5,051 bases of DNA from positions 1 to 5,051 of the forward strand of contig JACDBE010000369.1 of the NCBI GenBank assembly GCA_013695075.1. The letters run 5' to 3'. The translations under genes and the position numbers were made by a program. This document shows positions 1 to 4,973 of this stretch, one piece after another. Position 1 is the stretch's first letter; every line of letters starts with the position of its first letter. This DNA is from Acidimicrobiia bacterium (GTDB taxonomy: Bacteria > Actinomycetota > Acidimicrobiia > Spongiisociales > UBA5794). The notes under the pieces were generated by a model. It was not told the DNA's origin. It made no database searches and saw only the letters and a list, made by a program, of their open reading frames with translations.

Positions 1-654
1 CATGGGGATGCGAGCGGTCACGTCGAGGCGTTCGCTCACCAGCCGGGAGATGCCCTCACCTTCGGCGCCGAGCACGATGGCCACCGGTTCGGCGAGCAGT
101 TCCAACCCGAGGATCGATCGCGGTGCGCCGCCGTCGAGCCCGACGAGCCACACATCGGCCTTGCGCAGGCGTGCCATGGCGTCCGCCACCGATCCCACCC
201 GGCACACGGCGACGTGCTCCAGGGCACCGGCTGCGGCCTTGAACGCAGACGCGCCGACGGGGGCGGAGCGGCGCTCGGCGACCACCATGGCCGGTACCCC
301 CGTTGCCCGTGCCGATCGCGCCAATGCCCCCAGGTTGCGGGTGTCCTCCAGGTGGTCGAGCACCAGCAGGGCCGCCGGATTAGCGAGCCGGACGGCCTCG
401 GCGAGGTCCGTGTAGGGGATGGGACGGCACCGGGCGACGACGCCCTGCGGCGCCCCGGTGGCCGCCAGGGCCCGGGCGTCGTCAACCCGGGTGACGATGG
501 CTCCCGCCGCCTCGGCGTCCTCCACCAGCCGGCGGTAGTCGTCATGGCGCAGCCGACCGGTCTCCACGGTGAGCCGGCGCACTCGCCCGCTGGCGACCGC
601 CTCGGCTACCGCGTGCAGTCCCTCGACCTCGCCGCCGAACCCGTCGCCGCTCAT
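1..654 (-). CDS. rlmB: 23S rRNA (guanosine-2'-O-)-methyltransferase RlmB, SpoU/TrmH family, C-terminus cut by window edge
   Basis: SAM-dependent SPOUT enzyme that, by family, methylates the ribose 2'-O of a guanosine in 23S rRNA (G2251 in E. coli). 218 codons are visible, with no stop before the edge. Residues about 10-85 form the SpoU substrate-binding domain (starting EGLHAVAEAV) and about 93 onward the knotted methylase. Motif 1 is NLGALAR (N107, R113) and motif 2 is LGAEGEGIS (E198); these match E. coli N108, R114 and E198. The sequence breaks off at ARIPM, just before the expected motif 3 (SLNVS), so about 30 residues lie outside. The start is well fixed: the cysS stop lies in the same frame 18 bp upstream and ATG 654 is the only start codon between, with GGGG at 659-662 as a weak ribosome site. 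It is presumably co-transcribed with cysS. There is no N-terminal extension of the kind seen in some actinobacterial homologues. The exact target (RlmB versus another SpoU methylase) is inferred from similarity and context. Confidence 0.9.
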   Translation of the reverse strand, partial: MSGDGFGGEVEGLHAVAEAVASGRVRRLTVETGRLRHDDYRRLVEDAEAAGAIVTRVDDARALAATGAPQGVVARCRPIPYTDLAEAVRLANPAALLVLDHLEDTRNLGALARSARATGVPAMVVAERRSAPVGASAFKAAAGALEHVAVCRVGSVADAMARLRKADVWLVGLDGGAPRSILGLELLAEPVAIVLGAEGEGISRLVSERLDVTARIPM

Positions 655-672
655 GCCACCCCGCCGGTCACC

Positions 673-2076
673 TCATGAGCGATGCCATCGCGGACCGTCG
701 GTGCCGTCTTCGACGACAAGGCCCAGGTCCGCCAAGGCGGCGCGAACGGCGTCTGCGGTGGCCCAATCCTGGCGGTCACGGGCGCCGGCCCTGATCGCGA
801 GGAGTCCGGCAAGGACGGTCTCCGGGGCGTCTGCGCTCACCCCGAAGCGTGCGCCGAGCGCCCCGAGCTCCTCGGCGAGGTCATCGATGCCACCGCGAAC
901 TTCGGACAGGCCGAGCAGATCCGCCAGCTCGTCGTAAGCGGCCACCAGCGCAGAGGCGTCTTCGTCGGCGTCGAGGAGACGGTTGCCGATGCGCACCGCC
1001 TCGAAGAGGACACCCAGCCCGCCGGCGGCGTCGAAGTCGTCGTCCATCGCCGATCGAAAGGCGGCAATGGTCGCCGGGTGGGCCGGTGAGCTACCGGGGT
1101 CGCCCGCCCGACGCCGAAACGCCCACAGCCGGTCCAACGAGGCGGTGGAATCCTCGAGGGCGGCGGTGGTGAAGTCGAGCGGCTTGCGGTAGTGAGTGCG
1201 CAGGTAGAACAGCCGAACGGCCTGGGGAGGGTAGGTGTCGAGGGCCTCGATGAGGTCGACAACGTGTCCCGTGGACTTGGCCATTTTCTCGCCACCAAGG
1301 TTGACCATCCCGTTGTGCAGCCAATACCGGGCCAAGGGCGTGCCGGTGGCAGCCTCCGATTGGGCGATCTCGTTTTCGTGGTGAGGGAAGATCAGGTCGG
1401 CGCCCCCGGCATGGATGTCGAAGGTATGCCCCAGATAAAGGCGGGCCATCGCCGAGCATTCGATGTGCCACCCCGGCCGGCCGGGGCCCCACGGCGAGTC
1501 CCAGGAAGGCTCACCCGCCTTGGCCGCCTTCCACAGGGCGAAGTCGAGCGGGTCGCGCTTGTGCTCGCCCGGTTCGATCCGAGGCCCGGCGATCAGATCG
1601 TCGAGGCGGCGCCCTGACAACTTGCCGTAGCCGTCGTAGCTGCGCACCGCGTAGTAGACATCACCGCCGGCCGGGTAGGCGTGGCCGGCAGCGATCAAAG
1701 TGGCGATGAGCTGCACCATCTCGGCGATGTGATCGGTTGCAGCCGGTTCGATGTCGGGAGCCCGCACCCCGAGCCGCAGGTAGGCGGCGGCGAAGACCTC
1801 GGCATTGCGCTTGGCCAGCACCTGGGGATCGGCCCCTTCGGCGGCAGCGGCGGCGATGATCTTGTCCTCGATGTCGGTGACGTTCTGCACATAGACCACC
1901 TCGTACCCGGACCAGGTGAGGTAACGCCGGACGACATCGAAGGCCACGGCGGCCCGGCCGTGACCGACATGGGGCCGCGCCTGCACGGTGGGACCGCACA
2001 CGTAGATGCCCACTCGGCCCGGCTGGAGCGGCTGGAACGGCTGGCGGCGGCGACCCAATGTGTTGAAGACGTCCAT
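673..2076 (-). CDS. cysS: Cysteinyl-tRNA synthetase (class Ia)
   Basis: Charges tRNA-Cys with cysteine in the cytoplasm using ATP. The 467 residues are the usual full length. The Rossmann catalytic core begins with YVCGPT (zinc ligand C27) and the ATP motif HVGH at 36-39 (HIGH in most). GWHIECS supplies C207, and FPHHENE supplies H232 and E236, so all four zinc ligands of the E. coli enzyme (C28, C209, H234, E238) are present. The second ATP motif is KMAKS at 264-268 in place of KMSKS. The DALR/anticodon-binding helical region follows, and the protein ends in the typical WATADAVRAALADLGLVVED ... RW tail. The related mycothiol ligase MshC is excluded by the HHENE motif and the full C-terminal domain. 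ATG 2076 gives the family N-terminus (DVFNTLGRRRQPF). I see no Shine-Dalgarno sequence; a -10-like element sits 6 nt upstream, so the mRNA may be leaderless. The rlmB start is 18 bp downstream. CysRS assignment is near certain. Confidence 0.97.
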   Translation of the reverse strand: MDVFNTLGRRRQPFQPLQPGRVGIYVCGPTVQARPHVGHGRAAVAFDVVRRYLTWSGYEVVYVQNVTDIEDKIIAAAAAEGADPQVLAKRNAEVFAAAYLRLGVRAPDIEPAATDHIAEMVQLIATLIAAGHAYPAGGDVYYAVRSYDGYGKLSGRRLDDLIAGPRIEPGEHKRDPLDFALWKAAKAGEPSWDSPWGPGRPGWHIECSAMARLYLGHTFDIHAGGADLIFPHHENEIAQSEAATGTPLARYWLHNGMVNLGGEKMAKSTGHVVDLIEALDTYPPQAVRLFYLRTHYRKPLDFTTAALEDSTASLDRLWAFRRRAGDPGSSPAHPATIAAFRSAMDDDFDAAGGLGVLFEAVRIGNRLLDADEDASALVAAYDELADLLGLSEVRGGIDDLAEELGALGARFGVSADAPETVLAGLLAIRAGARDRQDWATADAVRAALADLGLVVEDGTDGPRWHRS

Positions 2077-2082
2077 AGCGGC

Positions 2083-2088
2083 ATGGTA
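2083..2088 (-). promoter_or_regulatory. Possible -10 element of a leaderless cysS promoter
   Basis: On the minus strand this reads TACCAT, matching the actinobacterial TAnnnT pattern. Six bases (GCCGCT) separate it from the cysS ATG at 2076-2074, so a start at the usual distance would fall on the A of the ATG. The lack of any purine-rich ribosome site before cysS fits a leaderless mRNA. No recognisable -35 lies 16-18 bp upstream, which is common in this phylum. Inferred from sequence only. Confidence 0.4.
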
Positions 2089-2147
2089 CCGAGCGTCCCC
2101 GGAACCACTGGCGGAGCTGCTCGAGCGTGGTCGAGTGGCCGGACCCG

Positions 2148-2157
2148 AGCCCGGGCT
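2148..2157. repeat. Short palindrome AGCCCGGGCT beside the 20-bp palindrome
   Basis: A perfect 10-bp palindrome whose near end lies 5 bp from the end of the larger one, on the cysS side. Ten-base GC palindromes can arise by chance in DNA this GC-rich. Its closeness to the 20-bp palindrome is the only reason to list it. It could be part of the same regulatory or termination region. Confidence 0.3.
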
Positions 2158-2162
2158 AACGA

Positions 2163-2182
2163 CGAGCTGGCGCGCCAGCTCG
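2163..2182. repeat. Perfect 20-bp palindrome in the ispF-cysS gap (hairpin or operator)
   Basis: CGAGCTGGCGCGCCAGCTCG is its own reverse complement over all 20 bases. As RNA it would form an 8-bp stem with a CGCG loop, about 76 nt past the ispF stop and about 87 bp before the cysS start. No U-run follows on the minus strand (TCGTTAGCCC), so it is not a textbook terminator, though many actinobacterial terminators lack U-runs. It could equally be a dimeric-regulator operator for cysS. The rest of the 181-bp gap (2077-2257) has no gene, tRNA or T-box signature that I can see. Confidence 0.5.
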
Positions 2183-2257
2183 ACCTGGGCAGGTGAAACT
2201 CGTCGACGTCAACCACCCCTGGTAAGCGAGCCGGTGACTGAGCCCTCCCTACGCCGA

Positions 2258-2737
2258 TTACATGGCGACGGGTGCCACGGTCACCACGGCGGTGGCGGCT
2301 ATGCCTTCGTCGGCACCCAGCCAGCCGAGCCCGTCGGTGGTGGTCGCCTTTACCGAGACGGTGTCGACGTCGACCTCGAGGCAACGGGCAAGGTTGGCCC
2401 GCATCTCGGCGCGGTGCGCGGACACCCGCACCGCCTCGGCGACGACGGTGACATCGACGGACGACACCGCGAACCCCCGCCCCCCCACCAGGTGGACGAC
2501 GGCGCCCAGCATGCGCAAGGAGTCAGCGCCGCGCCATTGCGGCTCCGACGAGGGGAAGTGGTCCCCCAGATCTCCCAGCGCCACCGCACCGAGCAGGGCG
2601 TCGGTAACGGCATGAGCCACCACGTCGCCATCTGAGGTCGCTTCGACGCCTCGGGTGTCGTCAACCACGACCCCGGCCAGGATCACCACGCCCGATGCCG
2701 CAAAACGGTGGGCGTCGACCCCGAATCCGGTACGCAT
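2258..2737 (-). CDS. ispF: 2-C-methyl-D-erythritol 2,4-cyclodiphosphate synthase
   Basis: Trimeric zinc enzyme of the MEP pathway. It cyclises CDP-methylerythritol 2-phosphate to MEcPP with release of CMP. The 159 residues align one-to-one with E. coli IspF. Metal ligands D8, H10 (GVDAHRF) and H42 (DGDVVAH) are present, as are S35, D36, D56 (GDLGDHFP) and the KATTTD motif at 130-135. Three positions are unusual: T34 where E. coli has His, W139 for Phe, and A142 for the Arg of the FTGR(G/E)EG motif. ATG 2737 is chosen because it gives the family N-terminus (RTGFGVDAH) and has AAGG at 2743-2746 five bases upstream. A longer reading of the same frame would overlap carD and is rejected. The start is 11 bp after the carD stop, so the two are surely co-transcribed. 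ispD, its usual upstream partner, is missing here. Function is confident; the effect of the substitutions is unknown. Confidence 0.96.
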   Translation of the reverse strand: MRTGFGVDAHRFAASGVVILAGVVVDDTRGVEATSDGDVVAHAVTDALLGAVALGDLGDHFPSSEPQWRGADSLRMLGAVVHLVGGRGFAVSSVDVTVVAEAVRVSAHRAEMRANLARCLEVDVDTVSVKATTTDGLGWLGADEGIAATAVVTVAPVAM

Positions 2738-2742
2738 CGACG

Positions 2743-2746
2743 CCTT
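2743..2746 (-). promoter_or_regulatory. Ribosome binding site of ispF
   Basis: AAGG on the minus strand, five bases before ATG 2737 and just after the carD stop at 2749. It fixes the ispF start and rules out the longer reading of the frame into carD. Confidence 0.7.
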
Positions 2747-2748
2747 GG

Positions 2749-3798
2749 TCAGAGCTCGACCGGTTCGTCCACCCGGGGGAGCGCTCGATCGAGGCGACGG
2801 ATGGCGTCTTCCTCGTCGAGCTTGAGGGCGAAACGCAACTCGCTGACAATGATCAGCCGCGCCTTGGCCAGCATCCGCTTGAGGGCCGGGGAGATCCCCT
2901 TCACCTGCTGGGCGTAGGTGAGGTCCCGCACCACCTCGGCCACCTGGAAGATGTCGCCACTGTTGATCTTCTCGGTAAGCAGCTTGTACCAACGGGACCA
3001 GTTGGCCCCCGCCTCCTGCGGCTCGTCGCGGAAAGTGGCGAACACCTTGCGGGCCACATTGGTCGAGATCACCGGCCGGACCCCGAGGTCAATCGCTCCG
3101 TCGACGGGTACCCGCACGATGAGCTGATCGGTGGCCACCTCGAGCACGAAATACGGTCGTTGCTCCCCGCCCATGTCGACCTGCTCGACAGCGGTGATGG
3201 TGGCGGCCCCATGGTGCGGGTACACCACCTTGTCGCCAACCACGAAAGGGGGCGGCTTCGACCCACCGCTGCGCGCTTTTGTAGCGTCGTTCCCGGTGCC
3301 GCCCGCCGTTGCCGTCGCCGCCTCGGCATCCTTGCCAGCCGCTTGTCGCTTGGGGGAGGCGGCACCATCGGCCTTCCTGGCAGCGGCGCCGTTGCCGGCA
3401 TCCGCTGCCTTGGTGTCGGCTGTCGTCTTGGCGTCGGCTACCTTCTTGGCCGCGGCCACCTTCTTGGTTTCCGCCTTCTCGGCCGGAGTCACCTTCTTAG
3501 TTTCCGCCTTCTTGGCCGCGGCCGGCTTCTTGGTGGTGGGCGCCGTGCCCGCTGCCGGGCCTGCCGCCTTGTTGGCCGTGGCTGGCTTCTTGGTATCCGC
3601 CGCTTTCTTGGGCGGCGCAGCGCTACCGCTGGCCGAGGTTGCCGTCTTGGCGGCGCTAGATGTGGTGGTCCGACCGGTCACCGGCTTCTTGGCCGCTGGC
3701 TTCTTGGCGGGCTCGGTCGTCGGCTTCTTCGAGGACGTTGCTCGTGCCCGCGACGTCGCCGAACGCTTGGTGCTGGCGCTCGATTGCTTGTCGGCCAC
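2749..3798 (-). CDS. carD: CarD-family transcriptional regulator with long histone-H1-like N-terminal tail
   Basis: CarD binds the RNA polymerase beta subunit and the upstream edge of the transcription bubble, stabilising open promoter complexes. Residues 184-349 (166 aa) correspond to a whole actinobacterial CarD. The Tudor-like RNAP-binding part opens FVVGDKVVYPHHGAATI and includes LIVRVP (R229, like Mtb R47). The helical DNA-binding part has NWSRWYK (W267, like the Mtb W85 wedge) and KRMLAKARLIIVSE. Residues 1-183 are extra: Ala/Lys/Thr/Pro/Ser-rich with many KK, KKP and AKK steps. This is a predicted disordered, strongly basic tail. The GTG start at 3798 has AGAAGG seven bases upstream, and no in-frame ATG occurs in the tail, so the extension seems to be translated; its high third-position GC agrees. 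Myxococcus CarD also joins a CarD domain to a basic (HMGA-like) region, but at the C-terminus. ispF follows after 11 bp. The CarD domain is certain; DNA binding by the tail is inferred. Confidence 0.95.
   Translation of the reverse strand: MADKQSSASTKRSATSRARATSSKKPTTEPAKKPAAKKPVTGRTTTSSAAKTATSASGSAAPPKKAADTKKPATANKAAGPAAGTAPTTKKPAAAKKAETKKVTPAEKAETKKVAAAKKVADAKTTADTKAADAGNGAAARKADGAASPKRQAAGKDAEAATATAGGTGNDATKARSGGSKPPPFVVGDKVVYPHHGAATITAVEQVDMGGEQRPYFVLEVATDQLIVRVPVDGAIDLGVRPVISTNVARKVFATFRDEPQEAGANWSRWYKLLTEKINSGDIFQVAEVVRDLTYAQQVKGISPALKRMLAKARLIIVSELRFALKLDEEDAIRRLDRALPRVDEPVEL
3250..3798 (-). other. Region encoding the low-complexity basic tail of CarD (residues 1-183)
   Basis: By inspection, the encoded 183 residues contain no Ile, Leu, Phe, Tyr, Trp, Cys or His. 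There are about 32 Lys and 7 Arg against about 13 acidic residues, giving a net charge of roughly +26. Lysines are mostly paired (KKP, AKK, TKK) between residues 24 and 119. The heptapeptide KAETKKV occurs twice, at 97-103 and 108-114. This composition is like the C-terminal tails of histone H1 and of actinobacterial HU-type proteins such as HupS/HupB. From about residue 125 the tail becomes less basic and richer in Asp, Gly and Ala, acting as a linker to the CarD domain. Confidence 0.85.
3427..3729 (-). repeat. Degenerate AKK/KKP-coding repeats inside carD
   Basis: On the plus strand the octamer CTTCTTGG recurs irregularly here, reflecting repeated CC-AAG-AAG (Ala/Pro-Lys-Lys) steps on the coding strand. 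The period is irregular, so this is a degenerate peptide repeat, not a clean tandem array. Such stretches tend to expand and contract by slippage, so tail length may vary between close relatives (inference). Confidence 0.55.
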
Positions 3799-3805
3799 GT
3801 AACAG

Positions 3806-3811
3806 CCTTCT
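3806..3811 (-). promoter_or_regulatory. Ribosome binding site of carD
   Basis: AGAAGG on the minus strand, seven bases before GTG 3798. This good match at normal spacing is the main evidence that translation begins at the GTG and includes the basic tail. Confidence 0.7.
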
Positions 3812-3830
3812 CGTGCGGGTCGGAAGCGGC

Positions 3831-3836
3831 ATTGTA
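3831..3836 (-). promoter_or_regulatory. Likely -10 element of the carD-ispF promoter
   Basis: TACAAT on the minus strand, one base off the TATAAT consensus. A transcript starting about 7 nt downstream would have a leader of roughly 25 nt containing the carD ribosome site. No clear -35 lies at 16-18 bp. It sits in the disA-carD gap and implies that carD-ispF can be transcribed independently of disA. Confidence 0.5.
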
Positions 3837-3869
3837 CCTGGGCGCCGGGTTGGCTCCGGCATCGGCGGC

Positions 3870-3899
3870 GAGGGACAGGCCCCGCCCTGGCCCGCCCTC
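3870..3899 (-). terminator. Possible hairpin terminator directly after disA
   Basis: Starting at the base after the disA stop, the minus strand can pair GAGGG with CCCTC and, inside that, GGCC with GGCC. An internal loop (CG/TGT) separates the two stems and the end loop has 7 bases. No U-run follows. The position exactly after the stop and ahead of the carD promoter suits a terminator or transcript-end stabiliser. GC-rich DNA makes chance pairing common, so confidence is modest. Confidence 0.35.
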
Positions 3900-4961
3900 T
3901 CAGTCGACCAGACCGAATGGGGTGGCCTGCTGGAGCAGCCTGTCGAGGTGGCCACGCAGCTGGTTGGCCCGGGTCCGTCCCACTCCCTCGACCTCGGCAA
4001 GCTCGCTGGCGGAGGCGTGGAGCAGCTTTTGCAGGGTCCCGAAATGGTCCAGCAGGGCGCTCTTCACGGAGTCCGGCAGTCGTGACACTCGTTGCAAGGC
4101 GCGGCCCCCTCGAGGGCGGATCGGCTGGTCGAGACTGCCGAGGCGCAGGGCCTCGGCGACGACGGCCAGGTCCTTGAGGGACTCGTCGGGTACCGTGCGC
4201 AGCATGGCGCTGGCCTCTCCCGGGGCCATCGGACGCTCGGCATAGTCGTCGCAGACCATTTGCAGCACGCTGTCCACCCCCTCCCCCAGATCGGTTGCCT
4301 GGATCGAGATCAGGTCGCCGGCACCCCCCAGTTCGACCACGATCCGCCTGATCTGCGCTCCCATCCGCCGCACCAGGGCGGCTCGCGCCAGCAGCAGGGC
4401 GACATCGCGCACCGTCACCCCGTCGTCGACCTCGAGCCGGGTGAGCCGATCCTCGGCATCGACCAGTTGCCGTCGCAACCGCTCGAGCGCCATCAGGTTC
4501 TGGTTGCCCTCGGCGAGAAGCTCGTTGGGACTGCGCAAGGTGAACTGGTTTTTGCCGGTGAACACCACGGCGACCACCCGCTGTTCCTCACTGACCGCCA
4601 GTACGGGGACCGCAAGCTGTTTGGCGAGTCGCTCGGCGGTGCGGAAGCGGGTTCCCGTCTCGCTGGTCTCGATGGCCGGATCGGGTATGAACTGGACGTT
4701 GGCCCGGATGATGAACGAGGCATCATCGGACACCACGATGCCCCCGTCCATCTTGGCCAACTCGGCGACCCGCTGGGCGGTGAACTCGGCGTTGCGGAGC
4801 TCGAAGCCACCACTGCACACCGCATCGACTTCAGCCCCGGAGCCGAGGACGAGCAAGGCTCCGCTGCGCTGGCGCAATACCAGCTCGGCGGCATCGCGCA
4901 GCTTGGTGCCCGGCGCGAACCTTTCGAGAACTTCGAGAAACCCCACGGCCCCTGACGTCAT
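3900..4961 (-). CDS. disA: DNA integrity scanning diadenylate cyclase DisA (variant catalytic motifs)
   Basis: DisA forms octamers that scan DNA and join two ATP into c-di-AMP. The 353 residues match the family length (about 360). The DAC domain spans about 1-145 (FAPGTKLRDAAELVL, SGALLVLG, ELAKMDGG, ANVQFIPDP, ETGTRFRTAER). A helical linker spans about 148-285 (LERLRRQLVDAEDRLTRLE, TVRDVALLLARA, RRIVVELG). The C-terminal helix-hairpin-helix DNA-binding domain is at about 290-345 (LLDHFGTLQKLL ... VEGVGRTRANQLR). The nucleotide-binding signatures are altered: DGA is DGG (72-74), RHR is RFR (105-107), and the VSHRR-type strand is VSEEQR. The DAC Asp (D72) and both arginines of the RxR remain. 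ATG 4961 aligns with the Mycobacterium N-terminus. The only Shine-Dalgarno match, GGGGAGG, abuts the ATG with no spacer, which is odd; GTG 4946 is the alternative but would be 15 bases away. In actinobacteria disA usually neighbours radA. Family assignment is firm; cyclase activity is likely but not assured. Confidence 0.94.
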   Translation of the reverse strand: MTSGAVGFLEVLERFAPGTKLRDAAELVLRQRSGALLVLGSGAEVDAVCSGGFELRNAEFTAQRVAELAKMDGGIVVSDDASFIIRANVQFIPDPAIETSETGTRFRTAERLAKQLAVPVLAVSEEQRVVAVVFTGKNQFTLRSPNELLAEGNQNLMALERLRRQLVDAEDRLTRLEVDDGVTVRDVALLLARAALVRRMGAQIRRIVVELGGAGDLISIQATDLGEGVDSVLQMVCDDYAERPMAPGEASAMLRTVPDESLKDLAVVAEALRLGSLDQPIRPRGGRALQRVSRLPDSVKSALLDHFGTLQKLLHASASELAEVEGVGRTRANQLRGHLDRLLQQATPFGLVD

Positions 4962-4968
4962 CCTCCCC
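4962..4968 (-). promoter_or_regulatory. Shine-Dalgarno match with no spacer before disA ATG
   Basis: GGGGAGG on the minus strand runs directly into the ATG at 4961. A spacer of 5-9 bases is usual. Either the ribosome uses the GGGG part with a 3-base spacer, translation is coupled to the gene ending at about 4974, or GTG 4946 is used. Confidence 0.45.
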
Positions 4969-4973
4969 GGAGG

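Noticed and set aside
36..545. Minus-strand 169-codon frame in the rlmB region
   Set aside because: It is a Pro/Arg/Ser-rich shadow. The true rlmB frame is the one starting at 654, which holds the SpoU motifs and remains open at the left edge.
673..2076. Mycothiol ligase MshC instead of CysRS
   Set aside because: MshC lacks the HHENE glutamate zinc ligand and the full C-terminal tRNA-binding domain, both of which are present here.
2077..2257. T-box or other riboswitch before cysS
   Set aside because: No T-box core (GGTGGNACCGCG-like) or tRNA-like fold is visible on the minus strand. Only the palindromes stand out.
1695..2384. Minus-strand frame with ATG at 2084 or further upstream crossing the ispF-cysS gap
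   Set aside because: It runs out of frame through cysS and ispF codons, with Arg/Pro/Ser-rich shadow composition and no domain.
2258..2992. A longer 244-codon reading of ispF
   Set aside because: The extra N-terminal part overlaps the carD C-terminus in another frame and has no family similarity. ATG 2737 has a ribosome site and gives the exact IspF N-terminus.
3131..3802. Plus-strand frame opposite the CarD tail that looks like a hydrophobic, membrane-type protein
   Set aside because: The apparent hydrophobicity (repeated F-L-A/V) is just the complement of AAG lysine codons in carD. It shows no independent evidence of translation.
3844..3860. Inverted repeat GCCGG-7-CCGGC in the disA-carD gap
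   Set aside because: A 5-bp GC stem is expected by chance at this base composition. It overlaps the region where a -35 would lie but gives no further support as an operator.
2695..4245. Plus-strand open frame of 516 codons across carD and disA
   Set aside because: It is antisense to two clear genes and its composition mirrors them: the stretch opposite the Lys-rich tail becomes Leu/Gly/Arg-rich. It has no recognisable domain. Long antisense frames are routine in GC-rich coding DNA.
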